This document shows, one piece after another, positions 30,040-41,151 of a DNA stretch of 64,000 bases. Source of the DNA: Juglans regia (lineage: Eukaryota > Streptophyta > Magnoliopsida > Fagales > Juglandaceae); the NCBI RefSeq assembly GCF_001411555.2, contig NC_049914.1:11584847-11648846 (forward strand), given 5' to 3'. Position 1 is the stretch's first letter; every line of letters begins with the position of its first letter. The notes below the pieces were generated by a model, which was not told where the DNA came from, did no database searches, and saw only the letters and a list, made by a program, of their open reading frames with translations. The position numbers and the translations under genes were made by a program.

Positions 30040-33000
30040 AAGTTGGTATTTTGGTGGACTCTGGGAGCACCCACAATTTCTTGGACCCATCAGTGAGCAA
30101 GAGAACAAGGTTATGTGTAGATTCAACAGCAAGGCTGTCAGTCAAGGTGGCCAATGGAGATACCATCCATAGCGAAGGACTTTGTAAGGAGGCAACCACT
30201 AAAATTCAAGGTAATTCTTTTTACCCATCTTATTACCTACTTCCATTGGGTGGATGTGATGTTGTTTTAGGAATCTAGTGGTTGGTGACCTTGGGTCCTA
30301 TCATTTGGGATTTTTCTAAACTGTCCATGAAGTTCACTTGGAGGGAGAAACTAATTCAACTATTGCGTATGAAGTTAAGTAGCTATTCGTTTGAGGGGGG
30401 GAAGAAGGCCTTACGGGACAGCGTTATTAAAGGTAGGGGACTATTTCTGCAGTTAATTACCTCCCCAGTTCCCACTAAACAGCAACCATTAGACCCAAAA
30501 ATGCAGCTCCTGCTGGAGGAATTTAACAAAGTTTTTGCAGAACCCACGTAATTACCTCCCACAAGGAAATATGACCATAAAATCGTCCTCAAGGAGGGAA
30601 CCCCTCCTATCTCAACTCGGCCTTACTGATACCCCTATTATAAAAAATCTGAGATCGAAAAGATTGTGACTGATTTGTTGAAAAACAAGAGTAATAAGGC
30701 CGAGTTCTAGCCCATTCTCATCCCCGGTGATTTTAGTGCGCAAGGCGGATGGTAGTTGGCGCTTGTGCGTGGATTATAGGGCCCTTAATCAGGAGATGAT
30801 TAAGGATAAATTCCCTATACTCGTTATTGAAGAACTTTTAGATGAATTACATGGATTGGTGATTTTTTCTAAATTGGACTTGAGGTTCGGTTATCACCAA
30901 ATCAGACTTGTACCGGAAGACATACCCAAAACTGCATTTCGAACTCATGAAGGCCACTATGAGTTCTTAGTGATGCCCTTTGGGCTCACCAATGCTCCAT
31001 CGACATTTCAAGGATTAATGAATGACATCTTTAAACCATTTCTCCGAAGATTTGTGTTAGTTTTTTTTTATGATATCTGGTTTATAGTAAGGGGGAGGAA
31101 GAACACTTATGCCACCTTAGGCAGGTTATGGAGGTGCTGTGGAAAAATCAGTTTTACGCTAAATTATCTAAATGCAGCTTTGGGGTGAGAGAGGTCGAGT
31201 ATTTGGGCCATATAGTTACTACTGAAGGGGTTAAAGCCGACCCAAACAAGGTGGCCTAAATGCTGGATTGGTCAATTCCAGCAAATACTAAGTCTTTAAG
31301 AGGATTATTGGGCTTGACAGGATATTATAGAAAATTTATTCGCAACTATGGTCTCATTGTTGCCCCATTAACGGAATTATCGAGGAAAAATGCTTTTAAT
31401 TGGAATGAGGCAGCAGAAATAGCCTTTCACCAACTTAAGGCTGCAGTGACACAACCCCCAGTCCTAAGGCTTCCGGATTTTACTAAACCTTTCACAATTG
31501 AATGTGACGCAAGTGGAATTGGGTTAGGAGTAGTACTCATGCAAACGGGCCAACCTATTGCTTTTCTGAGCAAGGACTTGAAAGGGAAGGCACTCTCATT
31601 GTCAACATATGAGAAAGAACTTCTAGCCTTGGTCACGGCGGTGCAAAAATGGAGGTCGTATCTTCTTGGACAGTCCTTTGTTGTTAGGACAGATCAACAA
31701 GCTCTAAAATATTTATTAGACTAGAAAGTGGGGACTGTAGCTCAACAACAGAAATGGTTGACTAAGTTAATGGACTATGATTTTAAGATTGAATATAAAA
31801 ATGGGAGGGAAAATAGGGTGGCGGATGCTCTTTCCCGAAGGAATGAGGGTTCTTCTGAGTTACAAGAGGCAGTTTGAGCTATCATATCATTTCCCACACC
31901 TGTTTGGATTGAAGAACTCAAACTGAGTTATACTACTTCGCAAGAAATGCAAGAGTTATTAGCAAAATTGCAGGCTGGTCAAGAGGTGCCCAAGGGTTAT
32001 GCTTTGCAGCAAGGCCTCATACTTAAGAAGAAGATTCTCCAATACATACATGACAGCCAATAGACTGGCCATTCAGGGTACCTTAAGACATACCAAAGGG
32101 CGAAGCGAGATTTCTATTGGAAAGGCTTGAAGAGGGATATTAAAAGTCTAGTGAAGGAACGTGACATTTGCCAAGTGAATAAGTGTGAGACAAACCACCC
32201 AACGGGTCTGTTACAGCCCATTCCAGTTCCTAACCAAGCTTGGGAGGAGGAAATATCACTTGATTTTATCGAGGGGTTACCCCTGTCTCAAGGGGCAAGT
32301 GTAATACTAGTAATAGTGGATCGTTTGACCAAATATGGGCATTTCATAACCCTGTCTCACCCTTACAATGCTGCTGGGGTGGCTAAGGTTTATTTGGACT
32401 AGGTATTCAAGTTGCATGGGTTCCCTAAGGCCATCATTTCATACCGAGACCCCCTGTTTTTGAGTTTGTTCTGAAACTCTTTGTTCACCTTATAGGGATC
32501 TACATTGAATTATAGCTTGGCCTACCATCCCCAAACTGATGGTCAGACCGATGCACTAAATAAGACCTTAGAATGTTATCTTAGATGCTATGTAGGGGCT
32601 AAGCCAAGGGGTTGGACTTAGTGGTTATTTATGGCGGAATGGTGGTACAACAACTCCTATCATACATCTACCAAGGTCTCTTCGTTTGAAGCCTTATACG
32701 GGTACCCACCCCCTAAACTCACTACATATGTTCCAGGCACCGCAAGAAATGAAGCAGTAGATCAGTGTTTACGAAGTAGAGAACAGATCAAGCAATTACT
32801 GAAAGAAAACTTACACTTTACTCAACAACGGATGAAAGCATATGTAGATAAAATAAGGACAGAAAGAGAGTTCCAAATTGGGGACTGGGTTTACCTTCGT
32901 CTCCAACCCTATCGACATAAATCAATGGCACCTCGTCACAATCTCAAGCTCTCACCAAGATTTTATGGGCCGTTCTAAGTGGTCCAACGTTTGGGCAAGA

Positions 33001-33302
33001 TAGCTTACCGTTTGGACTTACCTCCTACCTCCCGAATTCACCCGGTGTTTTATGTCTCCAGCCTAAAAAAGAAGCTCGGCGAGCAGATCCAGCCATTTCC
33101 TTCATTACCACCAGTTAATGCGAGCGGTGAAGTTCAAGCCGAATCGGAGTGTATCATGGATCGCAGGGTCAAGCGCCATGGCCGTCGTGCCATCATCGAA
33201 GTTCTCATAAAATGGGTTGGAGCCACCACCGAGAATAACACATGGGAACCCCTATGGAAGTTGCAGGAAACCCATCCCCACCTTGTGGACAAGGTTCTCT
33301 AA
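30040..33302 (+). pseudogene. pol region (PR-RT-RH-INT-chromodomain) of the gypsy element, inactivated
   Basis: Protease (about 30045-30280), RT (about 30600-31250), RNase H (about 31430-31725), integrase (about 32040-32640) and chromodomain (about 33150-33300) are in the standard Ty3/gypsy order. Damage seen: stops after LGI (30278), near 30549, after LKYLLD (31724) and after KVYLD (32402); a frame change after about 31080. The RT catalytic box reads FYDIW instead of the usual FDDI, losing its first aspartate. The integrase zinc finger reads ERDICQVNK where a Cys is expected at the Arg. Confidence 0.85.
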
Positions 33303-33313
33303 CTGTGGGGGCT

Positions 33314-33841
33314 TGTTATGACCTCAAGGAATAGCCATTGAGATGAAGTGGAGTTAGGGATTCGAAAAGAGTCTGAGGCTGGAAGTCAAGAAGGAGAAAG
33401 GAAGTCAAAGCTTTGGGTTATACGGGGTCGTTTACAAACAGGGAAAAAAGAGTCCAAAACACACAGCATCGAGGAGGGGAAAGCACACCGTTTAAGGCAT
33501 TTGGGAACGCACCGTTTCATTATCCTATTTTACCTTATGTTATTTTACTTTCTGTTATTTTACTTCTGTCATTTGCTTTCTGTTTTGTAATTGCTACGGG
33601 AAATGTCAGAGTTTGTTAGTAGTGGGTTGAAGGGATATAAGTAGTGGGGCAGCAGAGTCATGGGTATCGATTATCTTGTATTTTTTATTCAGAACATTGG
33701 AGGCTAGGGTTCCTCGAAAACCCAACTATCTTTATATTTCATCAGTATTATTTAGAGAATTCTTGTCAAAATTCCATTACAGATTCGTATCTTTCTTCTT
33801 CTATCCATTAATTTCTCCTTTCTAGAACTAGCAACATAACA
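33314..33841 (+). repeat. 3' LTR of the gypsy chromovirus
   Basis: 528 bp, TG...CA ends; the partner of 28437-28952. The short open frames inside it are incidental. Confidence 0.95.
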
Positions 33842-34056
33842 AAAACCCAAACCCCCCTTCCCCCACCCCTCCCTCTTCTCTCTCTCTCTTTGGTGAGTCT
33901 ACCTTTATGTTTTGCTAATAAAACACTTTAATTTCAAAAAATAAGTAAATAATGGAATGAAGCTTAACCGTAGAGTCCACACTTCTACCCACTACCAAAC
34001 ATCCACACTCACCCTTAATGAAAAAATTCTCCAAGGCCGTAACGCAACAACGTAAA

Positions 34057-34091
<35 letters not shown>

Positions 34092-34093
<2 letters not shown>

Positions 34094-34266
34094 GGAGACG
34101 AGGGAAATGCTGGGTGGGGTTGGGCCTTCCCCGCCACTTAGCCCTATATGCGGGGCAGAGTTGGGCCCTCCTTGCATGGGCGGAGCGGGGTTGCCCGCCC
34201 CGACATGTGGGGGAGGAGCGGAAGCGGGGCGGGGCAACGGGGGCAGGGCCCTGTTGCCCACCCCTA
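34092..34266. mobile_element. Truncated copy of a GC-rich hAT MITE
   Basis: It shares with 57293-57932 an (AT)n-to-GC-rich transition, the block GGAGCGGGGTTGCCCGCCCC, and the end GGGCAGGGCC...TTGCCCACCCCTA. Only one arm is present, so it is incomplete. The short open frames across it are a consequence of GC richness. Confidence 0.7.
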
Positions 34267-34879
34267 GGTCAGATGATGGATTTGGTTCTATTTGTGCGCT
34301 TTCTGCATAGATATTATTTTTATTTTAGAATTTAAAAAATTTGAATTATTTTTTTTATAAATTTAAAAAATTAGAATAATTAATTTGAAAGTATTTATAT
34401 TTAAATAATATTTGAAAAGAAAAGAAAAGAAAATAAAATGAGATGAAAATTATTTTCAACATTCCTTTACTGAAACAAAAATTATGTAAATAATAAAAAA
34501 TATAGATGATAAAATATATCATTTCTAGGAGAAATAATAAAAGATTTAGAGTCATGTTTAATAAGTCAGAAAAATATTTAAAACAATTTAACGTTGCAAA
34601 CTTTTAAATAAAACATTTATATTTTGTTATCAATTTTAATTACTTATTAATTAATAATTGCTAATGTATAGTAGATCTTTTATCCTTGTATAGGAACAAC
34701 TTAAAGCATATATTAATTATGTTTTTAATACATTTATTGGAAAATGTAAGTAATAATGTTAAGTGCACGCAGACTTGAAAAAATAAGTTGACTCGCCACG
34801 AACCTCGACTGACTCGACATGAACTCAAATGACATGAACTTGAATGACTCATTTAATTATTTAGATCTGGTTAAAGTTT

Positions 34880-35083
34880 AGGACTCGTTTAGATAGTGAA
34901 ATAAGATGAGATGGTTTTAAATGAGTTGAATAAAATATTGTTAAAATATTATTTTTTAATATTATTATTATTTTGATATTTGAAAAAATTAAATTATTTA
35001 TTATATTTTATATAAAAATTTAAAAAATGTCTAATGATAACATGAAATGAGTTGAGAGTATTTCTATGCCAATCGAGGCTTAG
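34880..35083 (+). mobile_element. MITE of the TTGGATAG family
   Basis: It starts AGGACTCGTTTAGATAGTGA and ends ATGCCAATCGAGGCTTA. The core TATTGTTAAAATATTATTTT and TTGATATTTGAAAAAATT follow the family consensus. Confidence 0.75.
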
Positions 35084-35459
35084 TCTTTCATGAAACTAGC
35101 CCGAGTAACCCCCACACGAACTCAAATGATACAACATCAATTGTCACTCCTAGAGGAAAGCAAATAAATTGCCTACTAATCGAGCAATGAACAAATATTA
35201 AGGCAAACGATCTGACTTAAATATTCTACTAAATATTTTTTCACAATTTGAGATTTATTTTATAACAAAAGAAATTACATTAATTAATTTTTAATTTTAT
35301 CAAATTATACCGTTGTGATTTGACTGTCTTACACATTAGACTCCTTTTATGCTAGACCAGTAGGAGGGCATGCGCTCGGCTCTTCCTATAAAGATTATTT
35401 GAAATTTAAAGAAAAATAAAACAAGAAATGACATTTTCAAAATATCATAAGAGGTGAGT

Positions 35460-36310
35460 GCTCAGACCCAGAGGTGAGCAAAGAATGCTCGCACCCTAGG
35501 GTGAGCAAAAATGCTCTAATCTAGGAGTGAGCAAAGACTTATCAGATCTAGGGGCGAGCAAAGAGTGCTTGGACCTAGGGGTGAGCAAAGAGAGCTTGAA
35601 CCCTGAGGCGAGCAACAACAACTCACACTTAAGACAAGCGAAAGTGCTTGTGCTTGCAAGCAAAGAATGCAAGTATCCCAGGACAAGCAAAAGTACTTGA
35701 ACCCTGTTCGTACCTCGGGGTGAGCAAGGCAAGCGAAAGTGCTTGCGCTAGAGGCGAGCACCATGACCAGCAACAAAGCTCACCCCCATGAAGAGCAAGA
35801 ATGCTCACCCCCTCGGACAGGGGTGAGCAAAAGAGCTCGCTTGGGTGGATGGGCAAGCAAAAGTGTTCGCAACCTGAAGAAAGAGCAAGAATGTTGGCCT
35901 TATCGAATACTAGGGCATACAAAGAGAGCTCGAACCCCAAGTGAGCAAAGAATGCTTTAATTTGAGGGCTAGCAACATAAAGATCAATACTGCTCGCCAT
36001 CAAGCAAAGCACAGGATGGCAAAGTGCGAGCACCATGGAAGGGCGAGCAAAAATGCTTGACCTCGAGGTCATACTTAAGGCGAGCACCATGAAGAGCAAC
36101 AAAGCCCATCCCCTTGAAGAGCAATAGTGCTCGGGCCCTCGACGAGCACCATGAAGGAGCATGAAAGTTTGTCCAAGGGCAAGCAAAAATGCTCGCATAC
36201 CGGGGTGAGCATAGAGAGCTCACACCTGGAGTAAGCAAAAAGTGCTCGAACCTCGTGTCAAGCAATAATGGCTTGAATCCCGAAGCTAGAAACAATATCT
36301 TGAACTCATG
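35460..36310. repeat. 27-bp palindromic minisatellite, left block
   Basis: Repeats of the type GTGAGCAAAGAGTGCTTGGAC start at 35476, 35503, 35529, 35556, 35583 and 35610, a 26-27 bp period. Further right the period drifts. Nearly every unit holds GAGCA(N4-6)TGCTC or a close variant, an inverted repeat able to form a hairpin. Because 27 is divisible by three, the minus strand encodes a degenerate 9-residue repeat (SLLTPRSKH, SLLAPRSDK), giving long open frames such as 35629-36198. I see no start context or conserved protein and treat these as by-products. Confidence 0.85.
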
Positions 36311-36314
36311 GCGA

Positions 36315-36885
36315 GTAAAGGTGCAAAAAAAATTGAAAAAATGGTTGAATCAACTGAACCATGGGTTCGGTTTGGTTCATAACCGATCTAGTCCGGTATC
36401 GGTTCTTAAAAATCAAAATTGAATGAAAACCAGTTTAGTACCAGTTTTCATATTTTGAAAATCAGTTTGAACCGAACCAGACTGGTATATATGTACATAT
36501 TTTATTTTTTTATATTATATAAAAAATATTTTTTTCTTATATTATATATTATATGTTAAATTGTTAATTTATATAATATTTGATATAACATATAAATTTT
36601 AATCTTTTAGCATAAAATTAATATAACATGAACATTGATATTAAGTTATTAATATAAATTTACTTTTGAGGAAAACGGGCATTAGAGGAACTGACTCTTA
36701 AGTCTCAACTTATGTAGTATCACATGTGTAAATGATAAACTAGAAAACCTGGACCAGACTAAAACTGGAAAAATAGAAAGTTTCGGTTTCGGTGATTAAT
36801 CAGTTCGTATCGATTCTTAAATTTCTAAAACTGGTGTATATTGGTTTGGTTCCAAAATTTGTCCAAAATCAAACTGGTTAGCAAG
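36315..36885. mobile_element. Degenerate hAT-like non-autonomous element splitting the minisatellite
   Basis: AT-rich core with ends rich in GGTTCGGTTTGGTTCATAACCG on the left and GTTTCGGTTTCGGTGATTAA ... GGTTTGGTTCC on the right, the arm style of the hAT elements at 62185 and 41827. Minisatellite units occur on both sides. No clear target duplication remains. Confidence 0.5.
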
Positions 36886-37105
36886 CAACATGAAGAGAGT
36901 GAAAGATATGTACGTGAATGAGTACGAAGGTTCGACCAAGGGTAAGCAAAAGTGCTCGCCAGCAAGGCAAGCACAAGATGGAAAAGTGCTTTCCTAGGTG
37001 TGAGCACCATGGAGGGATAAGCAAAAGTGTTCGACCATGAGGTGAACTAAAAACTGCTCACCACCTAGGCTCCCAATGAGCATAATGCGTAGTAAAAGTG
37101 CTCGA
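36886..37105. repeat. Palindromic minisatellite, right block
   Basis: Same unit type as the left block: AAGCAAAAGTGCTCGCC, GCAAGCACAAGATGG, GGATAAGCAAAAGTGTTCG, AGTAAAAGTGCTCG. Separated from the left block by the inserted AT-rich element. Confidence 0.75.
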
Positions 37106-37129
37106 TGCGTCATGTCAACTCGATCGTTC

Positions 37130-37410
37130 AACTTTGCCGTGGGTCACGCTATGGTCCATCTCTTTCTTGGTTGTGGGTGTCGTGGTCCATCTTCGATGTG
37201 GCTGTGGGTCGCACCATGATCCTGTGGTCTCTTAACTCTGTCGTGGGCCATTGCGTCTATGCTACTGTGGGTCACACCGCTGTCATGAGTTTTCTTAACT
37301 TTGTCGTGGGTCACTAGGTTGATAATGTCATGGGTCACTAGGTCGACGCTGTAGTGGGCCACGCCGTGTGCTGTGGGTCATTGGGTCGATGCAGCCATGG
37401 GTCATCGGTT
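37130..37410. repeat. GTGGGTCAC-type tandem repeat
   Basis: About nine irregular copies of a unit of about 25-40 bp centred on CGTGGGTCAC / CATGGGTCACTAGGTCGA. It directly follows the palindromic minisatellite. Unit length is variable, so this is a decayed array. Confidence 0.7.
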
Positions 37411-38022
37411 CTAGAGATTTTTTAGTTTTGGTTATGGAGATTTATCGTCTGGATCTGGAGATTTCTAGTTGTCTATATTTTTAGAGATTTTGGTTTGATT
37501 TGGATCAGAGTTATTTGTATCTATTTTGTTTTGTTGTATGAGTATATTAGTCCGTTTGGCTATATAACAGGGGCATTTTAGCCTAACACAGGTCTCTTGC
37601 AAGGACACTTTGGTGAGATCAACATCCGTAGTAAGGGCATTTAAGTCCAACGTAGGATCTATAGATGAAGATGAACATTTTAATCCACATGAATTTCTAC
37701 TTCTTTAACTCTAAACTCGCTCTCTTATCATATAATAGATGTGGGTATATTTTTCCCATGTCACCAAAACATAAAAGTAATAAAGAATACAGGAAAGTAT
37801 ACAGAGATACCTATCCAATAGAAAGATAAAAATACAATTAACTCGTTTGGATTTATCCCAATAAAACTTAGGGAGAGAACTCAAAATAAAAGATTACAGA
37901 TAGAAAATGTCCTATGAGCTTATCCAATGTCCTTGCACAATCATAAAAATTTTTGTTTTTCATTTCCTTTCAAATGCATCAACTAGGTAAGTGGGGCTTA
38001 GAATCCACGACCACAAGGTTTG
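37411..38022. other. No recognised feature
   Basis: AT-rich, no convincing coding potential. GGAGATTT(A/C)T-type motifs recur at 37415-37490. The sequence leads up to the LTR boundary at 38023. Confidence 0.4.
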
Positions 38023-38405
38023 TGTAACACACGCTATGGATTGTTAGTAAATAAAATGAGCTATCTCATTTCGAGGATGAGAAAACCTCTAAGAAATTCA
38101 GAAGGAAGAAGAAGAAGAAGGTAGGAAGAATTTTCTATTACTTTTCGGATGCATTACAAGTGTCTCGTCTCCCTACATATACTGACTAAACATTTTCTAA
38201 CTAGTGGGTCAAGACCCAGCACACCTAAAACATCAATTAAAACAAAGGCCAGACACAATAATTAAAGGTCCAAAAGGCAAAGAAATGGGCCATGGGCCTA
38301 CACATAACCAATAGGACTAGAGCCCAATCCTCTAAATCTTTATTGCCCCAAACCAAAGCCCATAATGACTTCAGTCCACTCATGTAAAAGTACTGAAGTT
38401 TGATA
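38023..38405 (-). repeat. 3' LTR of the gene-capturing element
   Basis: 383 bp, the partner of 41152-41702. Shared blocks include AGGAAGAAGAAGA, GCATTACAAG(A/T)GTCTCGT and CCTACATATACTGAC. It lacks the MITE present in the other LTR. Confidence 0.8.
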
Positions 38406-38815
38406 AACCGTCTCCCTTCAAAGCACCTTGACCACAAGGTACGGTTATGTTTCAACCCTTCTTTTGTAGCTAAGGCAAACTTCTTGCATTCAAATTCTTC
38501 TCTTGGAGGATAATTTGATGCATATGCATGCACCGATAAAGTTGGATAACATGTAATACTCGTACCATCTTGCTTCATTACCATTTCAGGTTTATAATGC
38601 GCCTAAGTAGATGATCAGCTCCATGGGAAAGTGATGGCAAACTGACCTAGCTATAATTAATTGAACTGAAGCAGCTGACTTCTTCTTGCTTTTGAAAGGC
38701 TCCAAAAACCACAATGATTTAGATTATTCTTTCCCAAGCAGGAGGTTCAGAGCACTCCTTCTATGTGTTGAAACTTGTTGATGATTCCCAAGTGAAATCA
38801 TAACTATTTCGGAAG

Positions 38816-39190
38816 TTAAACTACTAAATCCATTTGGGTTTGAACAACTAAACTGCCCAGTGTAATTGTCTTTATATTGACATGAGTTGGTTTTACTGAC
38901 CATGAAGATAGAGATGAGTCCATCCCATGGGTACTCATAGAATCCAAGTGGATTAGTGGCCCCGAATGGTGTGAAATACTTCTAGTAATTGACTTCTTCT
39001 TACATTGAGCAAAAATTGGCAACCAAGGAATTAGTGCCTCTATTCTAGGAGGAGTATCCATGTTATCAAAATGGGTTTGTACAATAGCATACTCATCAAC
39101 ATCAGTAAAATCATCAAAATAAACATCATCATTATCATCATGAGATAGATCAGAACCATCTAGTTTGATGTAATACACAAGAGGCAACAT
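38816..39190 (-). other. Open reading segment of unknown origin inside the gene-capturing element
   Basis: An open stretch of 124 codons with an acidic part (DLSHDDNDDVYFDDFTDVDE) followed by a Ser/His-rich part. I do not recognise it. It lies between the ankyrin-like fragment and the 3' LTR, so it may be another captured fragment or the element's own sequence. Expression is doubtful. Confidence 0.4.
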
Positions 39191-39368
39191 ATTGATTTTT
39201 TAAGACAATCCTGTGACTCAAATACAATTGAGCTCTCCAGATTGATTTTACTCATAAGACTCCAAAAGGCCAAACTTCACACTCATTTCTTGAAAGGGCC
39301 GTGAATCACTTGATAGACTAATAATTCCAATCAAAGTCCTACCATCAACATAAACAAAGTATTGGTAG

Positions 39369-39560
39369 TTACCGATGTAAATCTTTCTCTTGCTCTATCA
39401 AATGGCTCAAAAACACTCTTAAGCAACAATACATCAAGCAAATAAGGAGCACAAAATTTCTTACCCTAAAATTCTCAGCAAGGAGGCAGGTCTCTAAGCT
39501 TCCTTTATTGGCAGCAATATGCAAAGGGTTTGCTCCACCAACGCCAATATTCATTTTAGC
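39369..39560 (-). pseudogene. Captured ankyrin-repeat fragment
   Basis: The minus strand reads ECAKMNIGVGGANPLHIAAN then KGSLETCLL, matching the ankyrin consensus (xPLHIAAxxGxLEixxxLL). Downstream the frame shifts and gives KKFCAPYLLDVLLLKSVFEP, not identified. Too short to name the donor gene. Confidence 0.6.
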
Positions 39561-39689
39561 ACATTCTTACATTGACAACTCTAAGGATGCTAATGACCCA
39601 GCTGCCACTTTTCTTCCCTTCAATTTTACTGAAACCATTACTCGCTTGTAAAGACCAATGTTTGGCTTAAATATATTTTCGACCCCCCA

Positions 39690-39900
39690 ATCCTTTCAAA
39701 CAGACTCCATTATCTCTAGGAACTTGACTCCATCCTCAACAATTCTATCGGGCTCGGGTGCTCTGTGGTACATTTCTTCAAACAACGCATACTCATTCCC
39801 TCTCAATCATAAGCTCGGTCTTGATCATCAATAGCTAAATAGTGACACCCCCAATGGCAACCTGAACAATTTTAACATTGGTAAGCGCCTTAGCCTGGCT
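39690..39900 (-). pseudogene. Captured RCC1-repeat protein fragment (frameshifted)
   Basis: The minus strand encodes ALTNVKIVQVAIGG, then after a one-base shift CHYLAIDDQDRAYD, a stop, and GNEYALFEE. This follows the RCC1/UVR8-like pattern VKIVQAAIGGWHCLAVDDQG (family memory). The continuation YHRAPEPDRIVEDGVKFLEI does not look like RCC1 and may be a further fragment of unknown origin. Confidence 0.6.
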
Positions 39901-39917
39901 AGGAATACTCTCAGTTT

Positions 39918-40025
39918 TGGCCCATACACATGTATCGAAATCAAGTGAATAAAGGTCATTGTATAGATTTTGAGCATCCATAAATCCACCCAAAACAAAC
40001 AAGTTCTTGCCAAATACAACAATCA
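39918..40025 (-). pseudogene. Captured Kelch-repeat fragment
   Basis: NLFVLGGFMDAQNLYNDLYS then LDFDTCVW is a single Kelch blade (GG doublet, aromatic before DLxxLDxxTxxW). It is joined directly to the pantothenate-synthetase-like piece on one side and the RCC1-like piece on the other, a chimeric order not expected in any natural protein. Confidence 0.7.
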
Positions 40026-40385
40026 CAATCCCTCTAAAAAACAGTGGCCTACTCTTCCCAGATGTACACTTTTCCAACCTCACAACTCTTACCTATGTTT
40101 CCTACCCTAACCCTCTCTCCTTCACATAGGTAATCACCCATTTTTTCTCTACCTCACCATCAACACCACCACTAGAATTCTCCCAATCGCTGTTACTACC
40201 TCTATCTTTTAATCCAATGGTTTTACTTTTTCCATAATCATATAGATTATGGGGATGGAAGACCACATCAACGCCACCAGGGACAACCATGAGTTTTCGG
40301 ATATCACCATGAAAGTCAATGGGAAGGGTCCTTGGTGGGAGAGAACTGACTTGGGTTCACATAGATTGAGATGAGAAAGGTGGAG
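40015..40385 (-). pseudogene. Captured pantothenate synthetase (pantoate-beta-alanine ligase) fragment
   Basis: The minus strand reads ISIYVNPSQFSPTKD, then after a shift DFHGDIRKLMVVPGGVDVV and FHPHNLYDYG, and later VRVVRLEKCTSGKSRPLFFR. These match the plant PANC order (SIYVNPxQFxPxEDL, VDVVFHPHNLYDYG, LEKGxxGKSRPVFFRG). About 120 codons remain, with stops and shifts, so it is dead. Confidence 0.8.
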
Positions 40386-40688
<303 letters not shown>

Positions 40689-41151
40689 GCACTATTTATA
40701 GTGTAGGGCGTATAAGGACCTCGAATGTGAGTACTGGGTTTAAGTGCTATTGTGGGTGTCAGAAATATTGTGAGTGTAGTTGTAACACTAACTCAACGAA
40801 TAATGAATCCACAATTTGTGGTTTCTCTCTCTAAGTTTACATCATTGATCTTTGAACCACCTAGGTCAAAAGTTCCATACTGGTGTCTCGGTTCTTCCAT
40901 TTTCGTTGTGATTGTTGGCGATTGGCATTTCTTTTCTTTAATTCCTCAAGAGTCTGAATCTGAGCACAAACTTGGTGCTCCAATTGGGTTAAATTTTCCT
41001 AAAAATTCTTCCCAAAATCATTCAAATGTTGGTGGAAAACTTGATACCTTTGCTATGTTTGATGTACGAGCTCCGTAATCTTCTAAATTGATGCAAGAAA
41101 TCCTTGCATTGTTTTTATAGTATAGAGATCGGTGTCTCTCTGATTTCAATT

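Larger units (their letters stand above)
28437..33841 (+). mobile_element. Ty3/gypsy chromovirus LTR retrotransposon, both LTRs, coding region inactivated
   Basis: 5.4 kb. LTRs are 28437-28952 and 33314-33841, both TGTTATGACC...CATAACA. A primer-binding site like initiator tRNA-Met (TGGTATCTAGAG) begins a few bases after the 5' LTR; the purine tract GTGGGGGCT precedes the 3' LTR. Order inside: gag from 28979; a CCHC zinc knuckle near 29795-29840 with an in-frame stop inside it; aspartic protease with DSGSTHNF near 30057; RT ([30 protein letters not shown]); RNase H (IECDASGIGLGVVL); integrase (GHSGYLKTY, LDFIEGLPL, YHPQTDGQTD); C-terminal chromodomain (EVLIKWVGATTENNTWEP), which marks a chromovirus. 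Stops and shifts in gag, pol and integrase leave it non-autonomous. No matching 5-bp target duplication is seen (GAGCAT before, AAAACC after). Confidence 0.95.
33842..35455. other. Gene-free region with MITE and transposon remnants
   Basis: 33842-33900 is C/CT-rich. 33895-33950 resembles a LINE 3' end (GCTAATAAAACACTTTAATT). 34065-34091 is an (AT)n run, followed by the GC-rich end of a hAT MITE (34092-34266). 34760-34860 and 35080-35150 share ACTCAAATGA-type motifs, possibly arms of another element. No host coding sequence is seen. Confidence 0.5.

Noticed and set aside
33348..33619. Short frames in the gypsy 3' LTR
   Set aside because: Non-coding LTR sequence; the same region of the 5' LTR is not open in the same way.
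28437..33841. Active retrotransposon
   Set aside because: Stops in gag, protease, RT, RNase H and integrase regions and a lost catalytic aspartate in RT.
33992..34335. Overlapping Gly/Pro/Ala-rich frames as genes
   Set aside because: Caused by the GC-rich arm of a hAT MITE, open on both strands.
35629..36198. 189-codon minus-strand open frame as a real gene
   Set aside because: It lies wholly in the 27-bp minisatellite; repeat length divisible by three keeps frames open. No conserved domain, no start context, frame drifts with repeat decay.
35460..37105. CRISPR-like array
   Set aside because: Palindromic repeats are present but units abut with no unique spacers of constant length, the period drifts, and the context is a plant nuclear genome.
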